This document shows positions 1-7,974 of a stretch of 64,000 bases of DNA, piece after piece. The first letter of the stretch is position 1. Every line of letters begins with the position of its first letter. Both the position numbers and the translations under genes were made by a program. The notes beneath the pieces are model-generated. The model was not told the DNA's origin, searched no databases, and saw nothing but the letters and a program-made list of their open reading frames with translations. This DNA is from GCA-2720975 sp964469565 (GTDB lineage: Bacteria > Planctomycetota > UBA1135 > GCA-002686595), in the NCBI GenBank assembly GCA_964469565.1, contig CAYXZD010000018.1:1-64000 (forward strand). The letters run 5' to 3'.

Positions 1-76
1 CCTCCGCCATCGTTTTTCGCAGGGTGCACGCGATGGGTGGCGAGATGCGATGGGGGGACTTTTCCGTGCGATCTGA

Positions 77-1774
77 TTATCGGAATAGCACCTCGATGCC
101 ATCGGTGGTGTTGGAAGTTCCGGTGTCGCGGAACCAGAATTGGAAATAGGCCCGAGTACCCGGCAGAACGGTGGCGCCGCTGGGGAGTTGGTTGAGGTTG
201 ACGAGCCACGAGACGAATCCGCCGACTCCCGTGTTCAGGATGTTCCCGGAGGGAGGCTTGTTGAAACGCAGGATCGTGCCCCCCAGACACAGATTGCCTG
301 ACGAGCCGCCGAAGAGGGGTATCCAACCCGGTTGGTCACTCATCAGGAAGTAGCCAAACTGCCGGACAGGTAGGTTTGTGCCGATTAGGGTGATGTTGTT
401 AGCGCTGATTTGCGGAGAACCGAGTAGCGACATTTGACCTGGGCGACCTGAACTGTTGAGAGTCGCGGTGCAGTAATTGGGCGGTACACAGATGTCCAAC
501 ACCCCATCACCGTTCCAGTCACGGCTTGGGTCATCTGCGATATCACACTCGTCGGGGCGGGCATTGCCATCACAGTCTGCGCTCGAACCATTGGCGATGT
601 CCTCGGAATCAGGTCGGCCGTTCCCGTTGCAATCGCCCATCAAGTTTTCGGCCCAAGCGATGGTGTCTGTGTAGAACCAGGCAGAAAGCACTTCACTATC
701 CCCATCTCCATCTAGGTCGGCGGCAAAAACTGAGTGGGCGCCTGAAGCACCTGCACAGATGGTGTTCTGGGGACCGAATAGGCCACCGAAGAGGCCATTG
801 CCAAGCCCCACGTTTTCATACCACGCAATCTTGTCATCACCCGAAGAAGCAGAAAGCACGTCGCTATCCCCGTCCCCATCGAGGTCCTCGGCATACACCG
901 CACGCGGGCCCAGAACCGCCGTGGTGATCACCTGCTCAGGACCGAAAAGACCGAGGCCCAGATTCTCGTACCACGCGATATTGCCACTACCCTTGGAGGC
1001 CAAGAGCACATCGATGTCCCCGTCGCCGTCCAAGTCCTCAACATCCACCTGGTAGGCCTGAATGGATGCAGAGCTGATCACCTGCTGAGGTCCGAAGCTG
1101 CCCCCCCCTAGGTTTTCATACCACGCGAGGGAGTTGCTGTTGTAGGCGGCAGAGAGCACATCCAAGTCACCATCTGCGTCCAAGTCTGCAGCTTGCACCG
1201 ACAGGGCGCCACCCACCCATTCCATGACAAGCTGTTCGGGACCAAAGACACCTCCACCCAAGTTCTCATACCACGCAACCTGGTCATCAATGTATGAAGC
1301 ACAGAGCACATCCAGGTCCAAGTCACCATCCAGATCGACCGCGCAGACAGAGCCCACGCCATCGGCCGTGAGACTGATGGGCCTCGGCGGGCCAAAGCTT
1401 CCACCCCCCTGGTTCTCGTACCACGCAATCGTGTCATCATCCCACGCTCCCGAGAGAACATCCTGATCACCGTCCCCATCCAAGTCTGCCGAGTGTACCG
1501 CGTAGGCTCCTTGCGCCAAGCCATCGAGGACGCGTGCGGGTCCAAAGCTGCCCATACCAAGGTTTTCATACCAAGCGATTGTGTTGTCAAACCACGATGC
1601 TGACACGACGTCCACATCTCCATCCCCATCTAGGTCAGCGGCATGCACATTCTTAGCGCCGTCGGCAGAATTGCTGACGAGATGGCATGCGCTAAAATCC
1701 TGCCCCGCCACGGGCCCAGCCGGGGCCCCCGTGATGGCACCCATGACGGACCAGGCCGATGCCACAATTCGCAT
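77..1774 (-). CDS. Secreted VCBS/FG-GAP repeat protein with DCNGNG linker and planctomycete-type C-terminal domain
   Basis: A 565-residue exported protein if translation starts at the Met codon ending at 1774, where a signal peptide (MRIVASAWSVMGAITG, cleaved after A-G-Q) begins. An upstream in-frame Met at 1813 would place 13 extra residues ahead of it. The body has about seven VCBS-like repeats of roughly 48 residues, each with an acidic calcium loop (DLDGDGD) and an IAWYENLG strand, as in predicted beta-propellers. A linker follows with DCNGNGRPD, DCDGNARPDECD and DWNGDGVLDIC, resembling thrombospondin type-3/dockerin calcium loops. The last about 136 residues contain Y-C, Q-F-G-Y-F, G-N-L-C-L-G-G and R-D-T...T-D-G motifs shared with three other proteins here. 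Role unknown; probably surface-exposed or extracellular calcium-dependent adhesion or scaffold. Confidence 0.85.
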   Translation of the reverse strand: MRIVASAWSVMGAITGAPAGPVAGQDFSACHLVSNSADGAKNVHAADLDGDGDVDVVSASWFDNTIAWYENLGMGSFGPARVLDGLAQGAYAVHSADLDGDGDQDVLSGAWDDDTIAWYENQGGGSFGPPRPISLTADGVGSVCAVDLDGDLDLDVLCASYIDDQVAWYENLGGGVFGPEQLVMEWVGGALSVQAADLDADGDLDVLSAAYNSNSLAWYENLGGGSFGPQQVISSASIQAYQVDVEDLDGDGDIDVLLASKGSGNIAWYENLGLGLFGPEQVITTAVLGPRAVYAEDLDGDGDSDVLSASSGDDKIAWYENVGLGNGLFGGLFGPQNTICAGASGAHSVFAADLDGDGDSEVLSAWFYTDTIAWAENLMGDCNGNGRPDSEDIANGSSADCDGNARPDECDIADDPSRDWNGDGVLDICVPPNYCTATLNSSGRPGQMSLLGSPQISANNITLIGTNLPVRQFGYFLMSDQPGWIPLFGGSSGNLCLGGTILRFNKPPSGNILNTGVGGFVSWLVNLNQLPSGATVLPGTRAYFQFWFRDTGTSNTTDGIEVLFR

Positions 1775-2070
1775 GCAGTGGATAGCGCCCCGCATGTGAA
1801 CATTCTCGCACACACACCTTCAATTCTGCAACTTGAGGCCGGGAGAGGAGCAGGGAGGGCGCATTCTAGCGTAGTTTCCTTTATTCCCGGATTCCCCCCC
1901 ACGCCTCAGCCCATCGAACACCCCAGCGATGCTTGTGCATCCATCCGCTGACCGCTGCTCCAGACTAAACGCATCGATGGGTGCTGGTAAAGAAATGTGA
2001 AGGGTCCGCTCCTGCGACTGTGCTCTAATACATCCGTTCGAACGGCATACAGGCATCCCCCCCGCAAACA

Positions 2071-2517
2071 GTGACTATGGTTTATGAGCGCAGACAAATC
2101 GGCTACTACGTTGGAGGAGCGCTACTCCTCGGAGCCCTAACCCTCACCGGAGTCAGCCTCTTGGGTGGCGTCCCCGAAGGGCAGATATTTCGTTCCATTC
2201 TGGCCACATTGTTTTTTTTGATCGTTCTGGTCTTTGGCAGCTTGAAGATCCGTGTGGAAGAAACTTCGGTGCAACTGAGCTTTGGCATCGGGCTGATTAG
2301 GCGCAGCATTCCCATGGACCGCATCGTGTCAGCCGATCCCGTGCGCAATCGGTGGTGGTACGGATTCGGCATTCGACTCACGCCCCGGGGTTGGCTCTGG
2401 AACATCCAAGGTCTTGATGCCGTGGAGCTCACCTACACCAACGGCGAGCACTTTCGGATCGGGACGGCCGATCCCGAAGGACTAGCGGGGGCCATCCGCA
2501 GGGGCTTGAGCCAATAG
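2071..2517 (+). CDS. Small membrane protein, two N-terminal transmembrane segments and PH-like cytosolic part
   Basis: A 148-residue protein. Hydrophobic segments at about residues 11-31 and 42-58 are separated by a short loop. The remaining about 90 residues are a beta-rich soluble part (KIRVEETSVQLSFG, IPMDRIVSADPVRNRWW, GLDAVELTYTNGEHFRIGT, then a final helix EGLAGAIRRGL). That strand order plus terminal helix is like the bacterial PH-type domains seen after two membrane helices. The family assignment is inference from the pattern. An alternative start is the Met at codon 3. It stands alone between two minus-strand FG-GAP genes. Confidence 0.75.
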   Translation: MTMVYERRQIGYYVGGALLLGALTLTGVSLLGGVPEGQIFRSILATLFFLIVLVFGSLKIRVEETSVQLSFGIGLIRRSIPMDRIVSADPVRNRWWYGFGIRLTPRGWLWNIQGLDAVELTYTNGEHFRIGTADPEGLAGAIRRGLSQ

Positions 2518-2539
2518 GCGCAGGTCTACGCTAACGCGC

Positions 2540-4276
2540 CTAGCGGAACATCACAGAGATGCCGTCCGTAAGATTCGACGTACTGGTTGGAGTATCACGG
2601 TGCCACGCTTGGAAGTTCCAAGTGTCGCCGGGGGTGACGCCCAAGCCCTGGGGCAGACGCTGAAGATCAAGGGAGACACTGAACGATCCCGTGGGACCCG
2701 AGTTCTGGACCGCTCCACTGGGCGGCCGGTTCAATCGGTAGAGCGGAGTCCCTAGGCAGAGATTTCCCGCCGTCCCGCCCACATTGGGGACAAAACCCTG
2801 AGCCATGGACATGAGGAAATAGCCCCATTCGGATACGGGCAATCCCGAGGCGGCCAGGGTGAGGTTGTTGTCCACAATTAGGGGCGACCCGGCAAGGGAC
2901 ATGCGGCCAGCCTGGCCGCTCGAGTTTGGGTTGGCACTGCAATAGTTCGCCGAAACACACACATCGAGGATTCCATCTCCGTTCCAGTCGAGGGTGGGAT
3001 CCAACAAGTCACACTCATCGGGGACACCATTGCCATCGCAATCGGGGCTTGTGCCTGAAGAGATGTCGATAGAGTCCGGCACGCCGTTGGCGTTGCAGTC
3101 CACAAGGGGATTGTCGAACACAAAGGCCACCCCCGCATCTTGGCCCTGATCATCATCACGATCGGCTCCCACAAGGATCATCGCACCCCGCACGGCCACC
3201 GCATTACCGAAGAAATCCCACGGGGCTCCGTCACTGGCCAGGAGCTTGGAGGACTGCAACCCAGAACTCACGTCAAATAGATAGGCCGAACCCGACTTGT
3301 CCCCCGCATCACTGTCCCCATAGGCGCCCACGATGACCGTGAGCCCGTCCAGTCCAACGCATTGACCAAAGCGATCGCCACCCTCACCGTCACTGGCAAG
3401 CAGCTTGGCGAGTTGCTTGCCCGTTGCCCCATCAAAGAGGTAAGCAGATCCCTTACGAGCTCCCTTCGCAAAGTCATTGGGCGCTCCCACCACCGCCATC
3501 GGACTCCCAACTGACACATCGAGGGCCACCGAGGTCCCAAAGAAGTCCCCAGCAGCAGCGTCCTTGGCTAAGAGGGTTGAGAGGAGCGCACCAGTGGCCG
3601 CGTCGAACAGATAGGCCGCCCCCGCATCTGCCCCACCTTGGTCGTCTTGATCCGCGCCGACGAGAATGCGGCCGCCGCCTAGGGCAACGCTTCGTCCGAA
3701 CCCGGTATCGGTACCCGATCCAGGACCCTGGAGCTTGAAGAGTTGCACACCGCTCGCCACATCGAATACATACACTGCTCCACTCGCACCTCCACCATTG
3801 GGATCGCCCGGCGCACCCACAACGACCCAATTGGAATCCAAGGCCACCGACCAACCGAACCTGTCCCCTGGGAGCGCATCGCGAGCCACAAGTTTGAGCA
3901 GTTCTCTACCGTTGTCCAAGTCAAAGAGATAGGCAGCCCCAGCCTCGGGCCCACCCGCATCATCTCCGTAGGCTCCCACCACGGCGAGCCCACGACTCGC
4001 TCCTGCTGACCAGCCGAAGCGATCCCCCGCCCGGCCGCCGGACGGAAGAAGCTTGAAGGTCTGCGCCCCTGACACCAGGTCAAATATGTAGGCGGAGCCC
4101 GACCAAGTTCCCAAGTCACTATCTCGCCACGCTCCCACCACGCAAACCTCCTCCCCAACGCCCAGCGAGTACCCAAAATGGCTGCCCGCGTCCCCATCAA
4201 GCGCGAGCAGCTTCAAACGCTCGGTTTGCGCGAGGGCGGGACAAGTCAGAAGTACTGTGAGAGCGAGAATACGCAT
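2540..4276 (-). CDS. Secreted integrin-type FG-GAP repeat protein with DCNGNG linker and shared C-terminal domain
   Basis: A 578-residue protein beginning with a signal peptide (MRILALTVLLTCPALAQ). It has about seven repeats of roughly 55 residues with the pattern KLLASDGxxGDRFGxSVAxxG....VVGAxxDDxxGxxxGSAYLFD, typical of integrin-alpha-like FG-GAP blades, so a seven-bladed beta-propeller is likely. The propeller is followed by a calcium-loop linker (DCNANGVPD, DCDGNGVPDECD, DWNGDGILDVC) and the same roughly 138-residue C-terminal domain as the protein at 77-1774 (Y-C, W-G-Y-F-L-M-S, G-N-L-C-L-G, R-D-T, T-D-G-I-S-V-M-F). Predicted extracellular or outer-surface. No catalytic residues are recognised. 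Confidence 0.87.
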   Translation of the reverse strand: MRILALTVLLTCPALAQTERLKLLALDGDAGSHFGYSLGVGEEVCVVGAWRDSDLGTWSGSAYIFDLVSGAQTFKLLPSGGRAGDRFGWSAGASRGLAVVGAYGDDAGGPEAGAAYLFDLDNGRELLKLVARDALPGDRFGWSVALDSNWVVVGAPGDPNGGGASGAVYVFDVASGVQLFKLQGPGSGTDTGFGRSVALGGGRILVGADQDDQGGADAGAAYLFDAATGALLSTLLAKDAAAGDFFGTSVALDVSVGSPMAVVGAPNDFAKGARKGSAYLFDGATGKQLAKLLASDGEGGDRFGQCVGLDGLTVIVGAYGDSDAGDKSGSAYLFDVSSGLQSSKLLASDGAPWDFFGNAVAVRGAMILVGADRDDDQGQDAGVAFVFDNPLVDCNANGVPDSIDISSGTSPDCDGNGVPDECDLLDPTLDWNGDGILDVCVSANYCSANPNSSGQAGRMSLAGSPLIVDNNLTLAASGLPVSEWGYFLMSMAQGFVPNVGGTAGNLCLGTPLYRLNRPPSGAVQNSGPTGSFSVSLDLQRLPQGLGVTPGDTWNFQAWHRDTPTSTSNLTDGISVMFR

Positions 4277-4484
4277 GGGCCGACCCCTGAAGTATACGGC
4301 AGTTCACACGCGCTAGCGGCGGGAGCATTCCAGCACGCCTCGCTGTGCAACACTGCCGAACGGGTCCTCCCCGAGGATTCTCAATTGGAGTCCGTGGGGA
4401 ACCCCTTGCCCATTCTTCGGGCTGCCAATCTTCAGGCTGAAAGGCACGAGGCTCGCGTCGACACCCCTTACCCGCCTAGTCGAA

Positions 4485-5972
4485 CTACGGATTCAACAGT
4501 ACGGCCATCCCTAGTCCAACGAAGGGCCCTGAAACAGGAGTCAGATTCAAATACATCACCTGCACATCAATCGTTCCGTCTGGGCAAAGGATGGCGTGGT
4601 CTCCGAGGGCGCTTTCGCTGTCGACATCGAGCAGGGTGCCGTCCGGCCACAGGAAATCCACCTCGCGCGCTTGGAACTCAGATTCGAAGTCTCCTAGCTC
4701 CACCGTCGTTGGGCTTCCCGTGAGGGCGGCATTGGCGTAGATCTGGTGCAAGGGTTTGCCCGTCTTGCCGTTGGTCGAGTCCTCCCAATACAGCTTGTAA
4801 CGGTAATCCCCTAGGTGCTGCAACACCGGGCCGTGTCCGTGCTGGGCCACCGGAATGGGACAACCTCCCGCATCCTGGGTGATGTCAAAGGTTGAGCCGT
4901 TCCACTTCCCATGAAACAACCCGTCTGTGGTGGTCCCGCATGAATCTTGGCCCGTCACAACGATGAACGTCCCGACCTTGCCATCCCAGCGCCACTGGTC
5001 AAGATTGGGCCAACCCATCTTGGATTGGCGTGCATTGATCATGCCGGTCGTCGAGTCATTGGGATTGCCCTTCACTCCGATGACGAGGGTCGGCTCTGCG
5101 GGGCCTCCGGTGTTGTAATCGCTTTTCCTCTGAACGATGGTCGGACTATCGGGATGAAAGTCCTGTCCGTACTCGCCATCTTGCGAGTCCAAGTACATGT
5201 AGCGAGTTTTTTTATCCTTCCCCTTCGCCTCGAAGAAAAGCCGTATCCCGCCCCCCATGGAAGCGCTCATGGGAACCCCATGTGTAGCGGCGACCTGCTC
5301 AACAAGTGGGGTGCCAGCATTGGGCTGACGCAATCCGAATCCTGGCTCGGTGTCAAAGTAGGCCACCGAATCAGGATTGGAAGTCGCTAGTCCCGAGGTG
5401 ATCCCCAGGGCGCATGCAGCCCTGTCATCATACTTGGGGAAAATCTTGTAGTAGAGCCTCACCCTCCCAGCGAGGGCCGCCGGCGCATCGGCTCCATAGA
5501 GAATGGGCCACGCCAGTACGTTTCCATCGGAAACGATGATGTCGCAAGAGTCCATGGTGTTGCCGGTACCTCGCAATTGCCAAGTCTCTCTAGGAGTCTG
5601 GGCCTGCGCTCGAAAGTGGGATTGGACCCGACCCGAGGGAAGCACTGATCGAAGCTCAACGGTGTAAACCGTCTCGGCTTTCAAATCCTCCAATATGTAT
5701 TCGGTAGTCGGTCCAGGGAGTCGAATGTCCCGGCATTCGCCCGTTCCCTCATCCACCACCCACATGCGGTGCTCCGCCAGCGGGTTCGGCGACGGCGGCC
5801 AACTGGCAAGCAACCGCGTAGAGGAACGATAGGGCACCCCGTTGAGCGTTGTTCCCCCGGTATGCTCAAGCCTGAGCAGCCATGGCCGCCCATCGAGCGT
5901 GGATTGGGAGAATGCGGATGACAGGAGAGCCATGCTCAGCACGGCTTGCAATGTGTAGCGGAAGGGATTCAT
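4485..5972 (-). CDS. Secreted protein of unknown function, FnIII-like N-terminal part
   Basis: A 495-residue protein when started at the Met ending at 5972, where a clear signal peptide begins (MNPFRYTLQAVLSMALLSSAFSQ). A Met 18 codons further upstream (6026) is less likely. The N-terminal 100 residues look like a fibronectin-type-III-like beta sandwich (LLASWPPSPNPLAEHRMWVVD, then YILEDLKAETVYTVELRS). The rest is beta-rich, contains five to six cysteines (C-D-I-I, CALGI, DSCG, GGCPIP, CPDG) and has blades such as VVTGQDSCGTTTDGLFHGKW, suggesting a beta-propeller-like fold. It lacks the shared C-terminal domain of its neighbours. No enzyme family is recognised. Confidence 0.7.
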   Translation of the reverse strand: MNPFRYTLQAVLSMALLSSAFSQSTLDGRPWLLRLEHTGGTTLNGVPYRSSTRLLASWPPSPNPLAEHRMWVVDEGTGECRDIRLPGPTTEYILEDLKAETVYTVELRSVLPSGRVQSHFRAQAQTPRETWQLRGTGNTMDSCDIIVSDGNVLAWPILYGADAPAALAGRVRLYYKIFPKYDDRAACALGITSGLATSNPDSVAYFDTEPGFGLRQPNAGTPLVEQVAATHGVPMSASMGGGIRLFFEAKGKDKKTRYMYLDSQDGEYGQDFHPDSPTIVQRKSDYNTGGPAEPTLVIGVKGNPNDSTTGMINARQSKMGWPNLDQWRWDGKVGTFIVVTGQDSCGTTTDGLFHGKWNGSTFDITQDAGGCPIPVAQHGHGPVLQHLGDYRYKLYWEDSTNGKTGKPLHQIYANAALTGSPTTVELGDFESEFQAREVDFLWPDGTLLDVDSESALGDHAILCPDGTIDVQVMYLNLTPVSGPFVGLGMAVLLNP

Positions 5973-6155
5973 GGGAGTCGGGTGAATCAGGGTTGCGGTC
6001 CGCTGGGGAGGATTCATTCGACGCACTCAACCAGCTCCTAAGATCCCAACACCGGCGCCTATGCTGTCAACGGTGGTCGAGAGGTTGCCAAGGGACCCTC
6101 CCCGTCCCGGGTTAACTCTCCCTGTCGATCCGCATCATGAGGAGGTCGCCCTTCC

Positions 6156-6899
6156 TTAGCGACGCTCACCGTACTCGCTGGGAAGCCTGCCTAGGGGCAT
6201 CGCACCGGAGGAGCGCTGCACTCCCTCACAGGTTGGACATGCCACCCAATCCGCATAGACGCGCGCAGCTTGCCTGTAGTACTCCCGGGTCGATTCGGGC
6301 AGATCCGGTGCCGAGCGAATGATTTCAGAACCGCCCTGTTGATACTGCTCCAAGAGAGCGGTCCCCTTGACCCGATACTCTTCCAACTGCTTAGCAAGGG
6401 CTTCATGCTCGCCTTGTCCCCACTCCAGCCGACTCACAAAGGCGTCCACCCAGCGGGAGATCAGATCCTGAACCGCCGCTCGATGCACGGCACCCTCTTC
6501 GCTGAGAACTCGTTCTCGCAGGCGCCTTCCCAGCCCGGGCCCGAACGTGTCCGCCTCCAGTTTAGACCGATAGAAGCCTGGTCGGCTCTGATAGGCGCGC
6601 AGGGCATCGAACGCCGGCATACAGGCGGGGCAAGCAAACACAAAGGACAAGGGCATTCCCGTCACTTCATCCACGCGAATCATGCGCTCGACGACATCGT
6701 TGCGAACTCCGTCCTCGTACAATCCTGTCAGGACTCCCAGAAAGATCAGCTCCGAGGGCGGAATGAGTGAGGCCTGCCTGCGCGCAGGTCCCGTGGTCTC
6801 CGTGATAGGCCTAGTCGGAAGAAACAAATCACTCGACTCCTCCACCGAAGAAGTCGCGCAACCCGTTAGAAGCATGAGGGTCGGAATCCATCGTCGCAT
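6156..6899 (-). CDS. Lipoprotein with two CPxC motifs, unknown function
   Basis: A 247-residue predicted lipoprotein: a short signal ending in the lipobox L-L-T-G-C14. It contains C90-P-A-C93 near the middle and C221-P-T-C224 near the C-terminus, plus a helical region (EHEALAKQLEEYRVKGTALLEQY) between them. The paired CPxC motifs could bind one metal ion or act as a redox pair. CxxCH haem sites are absent. I know of no family for it. Its leader contains a terminator-like hairpin (6935-6975). The gene is divergent from the ABC exporter at 7100. Confidence 0.7.
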   Translation of the reverse strand: MRRWIPTLMLLTGCATSSVEESSDLFLPTRPITETTGPARRQASLIPPSELIFLGVLTGLYEDGVRNDVVERMIRVDEVTGMPLSFVFACPACMPAFDALRAYQSRPGFYRSKLEADTFGPGLGRRLRERVLSEEGAVHRAAVQDLISRWVDAFVSRLEWGQGEHEALAKQLEEYRVKGTALLEQYQQGGSEIIRSAPDLPESTREYYRQAARVYADWVACPTCEGVQRSSGAMPLGRLPSEYGERR

Positions 6900-6934
6900 C
6901 GTTGGATTCTAGGCTGATTGGCTAGCCGCGCTAG

Positions 6935-6975
6935 AAAAAAGGGACTTGATGTCCCCAGCCCACCCACGGTGGGCT
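6935..6975 (-). promoter_or_regulatory. Two adjacent hairpins ending in a T-tract, upstream of a lipoprotein gene
   Basis: Read on the minus strand, an 8-bp perfect inverted repeat (AGCCCACC...GGTGGGCT, 6957-6975, 3-nt loop) is followed at once by GGGAC-ATCAA-GTCCC (6941-6955) and six T residues (6935-6940). The second hairpin plus T-run is a textbook intrinsic terminator on the minus strand. It lies 36 nt upstream of the lipoprotein start at 6899, in a divergent intergenic region where no upstream minus-strand gene needs terminating. A leader attenuator is therefore possible. Transcription start unknown. Confidence 0.5.
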
Positions 6976-7099
6976 AAACGGTCCTTGGCGGACTGGCTTT
7001 GCGTACTTTGATGAATCGCTATTCACTCAGACTCCATCCCGGTTGAGGCCAGAGCTCCTCAACGTGGATTGGACTGCCGAGTCGATCTATGCTCAAGCC

Positions 7100-7966
7100 A
7101 TGGCTGAACAGTCAACACACGCCGTCCAGGTCCTCGGCCTCAAGAAGAGCTACGGGCAGCAACCAGCGCTCACTGGACTCGATCTGTCCATTGCGCGCGG
7201 AGAGTGCGTGGGACTCTTGGGGCCGAACGGTGCAGGCAAGACAACGGCACTCAAGATCATTTCGACCCTCTGTTCCGCCGACGAAGGACAGGTTGACGTC
7301 TATGGGTTCGACCCCGCCACCCAAGGCCAGGAAGTTCGTCGGCGCATTGGGGTCGTTCCCCAGGAAATCGCCCTCTACCCCGATCTGACAGCAGAAGAGA
7401 ACCTTGCCTTCTTCGGCAAGATCTACGGAGTTCCCTCACGCCAAATCAAAGAGCGCGTCAACTGGGGTATAGAAGCTTCGGGACTGAGCACCCGCAAGAG
7501 CGACAAGGTGCACGCCTTTTCCGGTGGAATGCAGCGCAGACTCAACATCGTCGCGGCACTCTTGCACGAGCCCGAACTATGTCTTCTTGACGAGCCGACC
7601 GTCGGAGTCGATCCCCAATCGCGCAACCACATCTTTGAGATGATCGCCCAGATGAATGCGGGCGGCATGAGCCTGCTGTACACCACCCATCAAATGGGAG
7701 AAGTCGAGCGCCTGTGCGACCGAATTGTAATTATGGACCACGGCCGTTCGGTCGCGACCGGGTCCTTGTCAGAATTACGGCAGGCCTCACAACACAAAGG
7801 ACTCACGAGCCACGGCCTTCAACTTGAAGATCCCTCCCAGAGTTCACAGGCCCGGGGAATACTCCAGGCTGCGGGCATCGCAATCGTTGAATCAGACGAC
7901 ACACTCGGACTGGAAGAGATCTTCCTCACCCTTACCGGTCATGCCCTGCGGGATGAGACGGACTGA
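7100..7966 (+). CDS. ABC transporter ATP-binding protein (ABC-2 exporter type)
   Basis: A 288-residue ATPase from the Met at 7100, chosen because the ABC domain begins immediately after (VQVLGLKKSYGQQPALTGL). In-frame codons back to 7043 carry no domain. Walker A is GPNGAGKTT, the Q-loop is VVPQEIALYPDLT, the signature is FSGGMQRRL, Walker B is LCLLDEPTVGVD, and the switch histidine is in LLYTTHQMGEVE. The family (DrrA/YhhJ-like, CcmA superfamily) works with ABC-2 permeases. The partner permease starts 8 bp downstream, so the two form one operon. Substrate unknown: drugs, lipids or polysaccharide are all possible for this class. Confidence 0.93.
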   Translation: MAEQSTHAVQVLGLKKSYGQQPALTGLDLSIARGECVGLLGPNGAGKTTALKIISTLCSADEGQVDVYGFDPATQGQEVRRRIGVVPQEIALYPDLTAEENLAFFGKIYGVPSRQIKERVNWGIEASGLSTRKSDKVHAFSGGMQRRLNIVAALLHEPELCLLDEPTVGVDPQSRNHIFEMIAQMNAGGMSLLYTTHQMGEVERLCDRIVIMDHGRSVATGSLSELRQASQHKGLTSHGLQLEDPSQSSQARGILQAAGIAIVESDDTLGLEEIFLTLTGHALRDETD

Positions 7967-7974
7967 CACCAACC

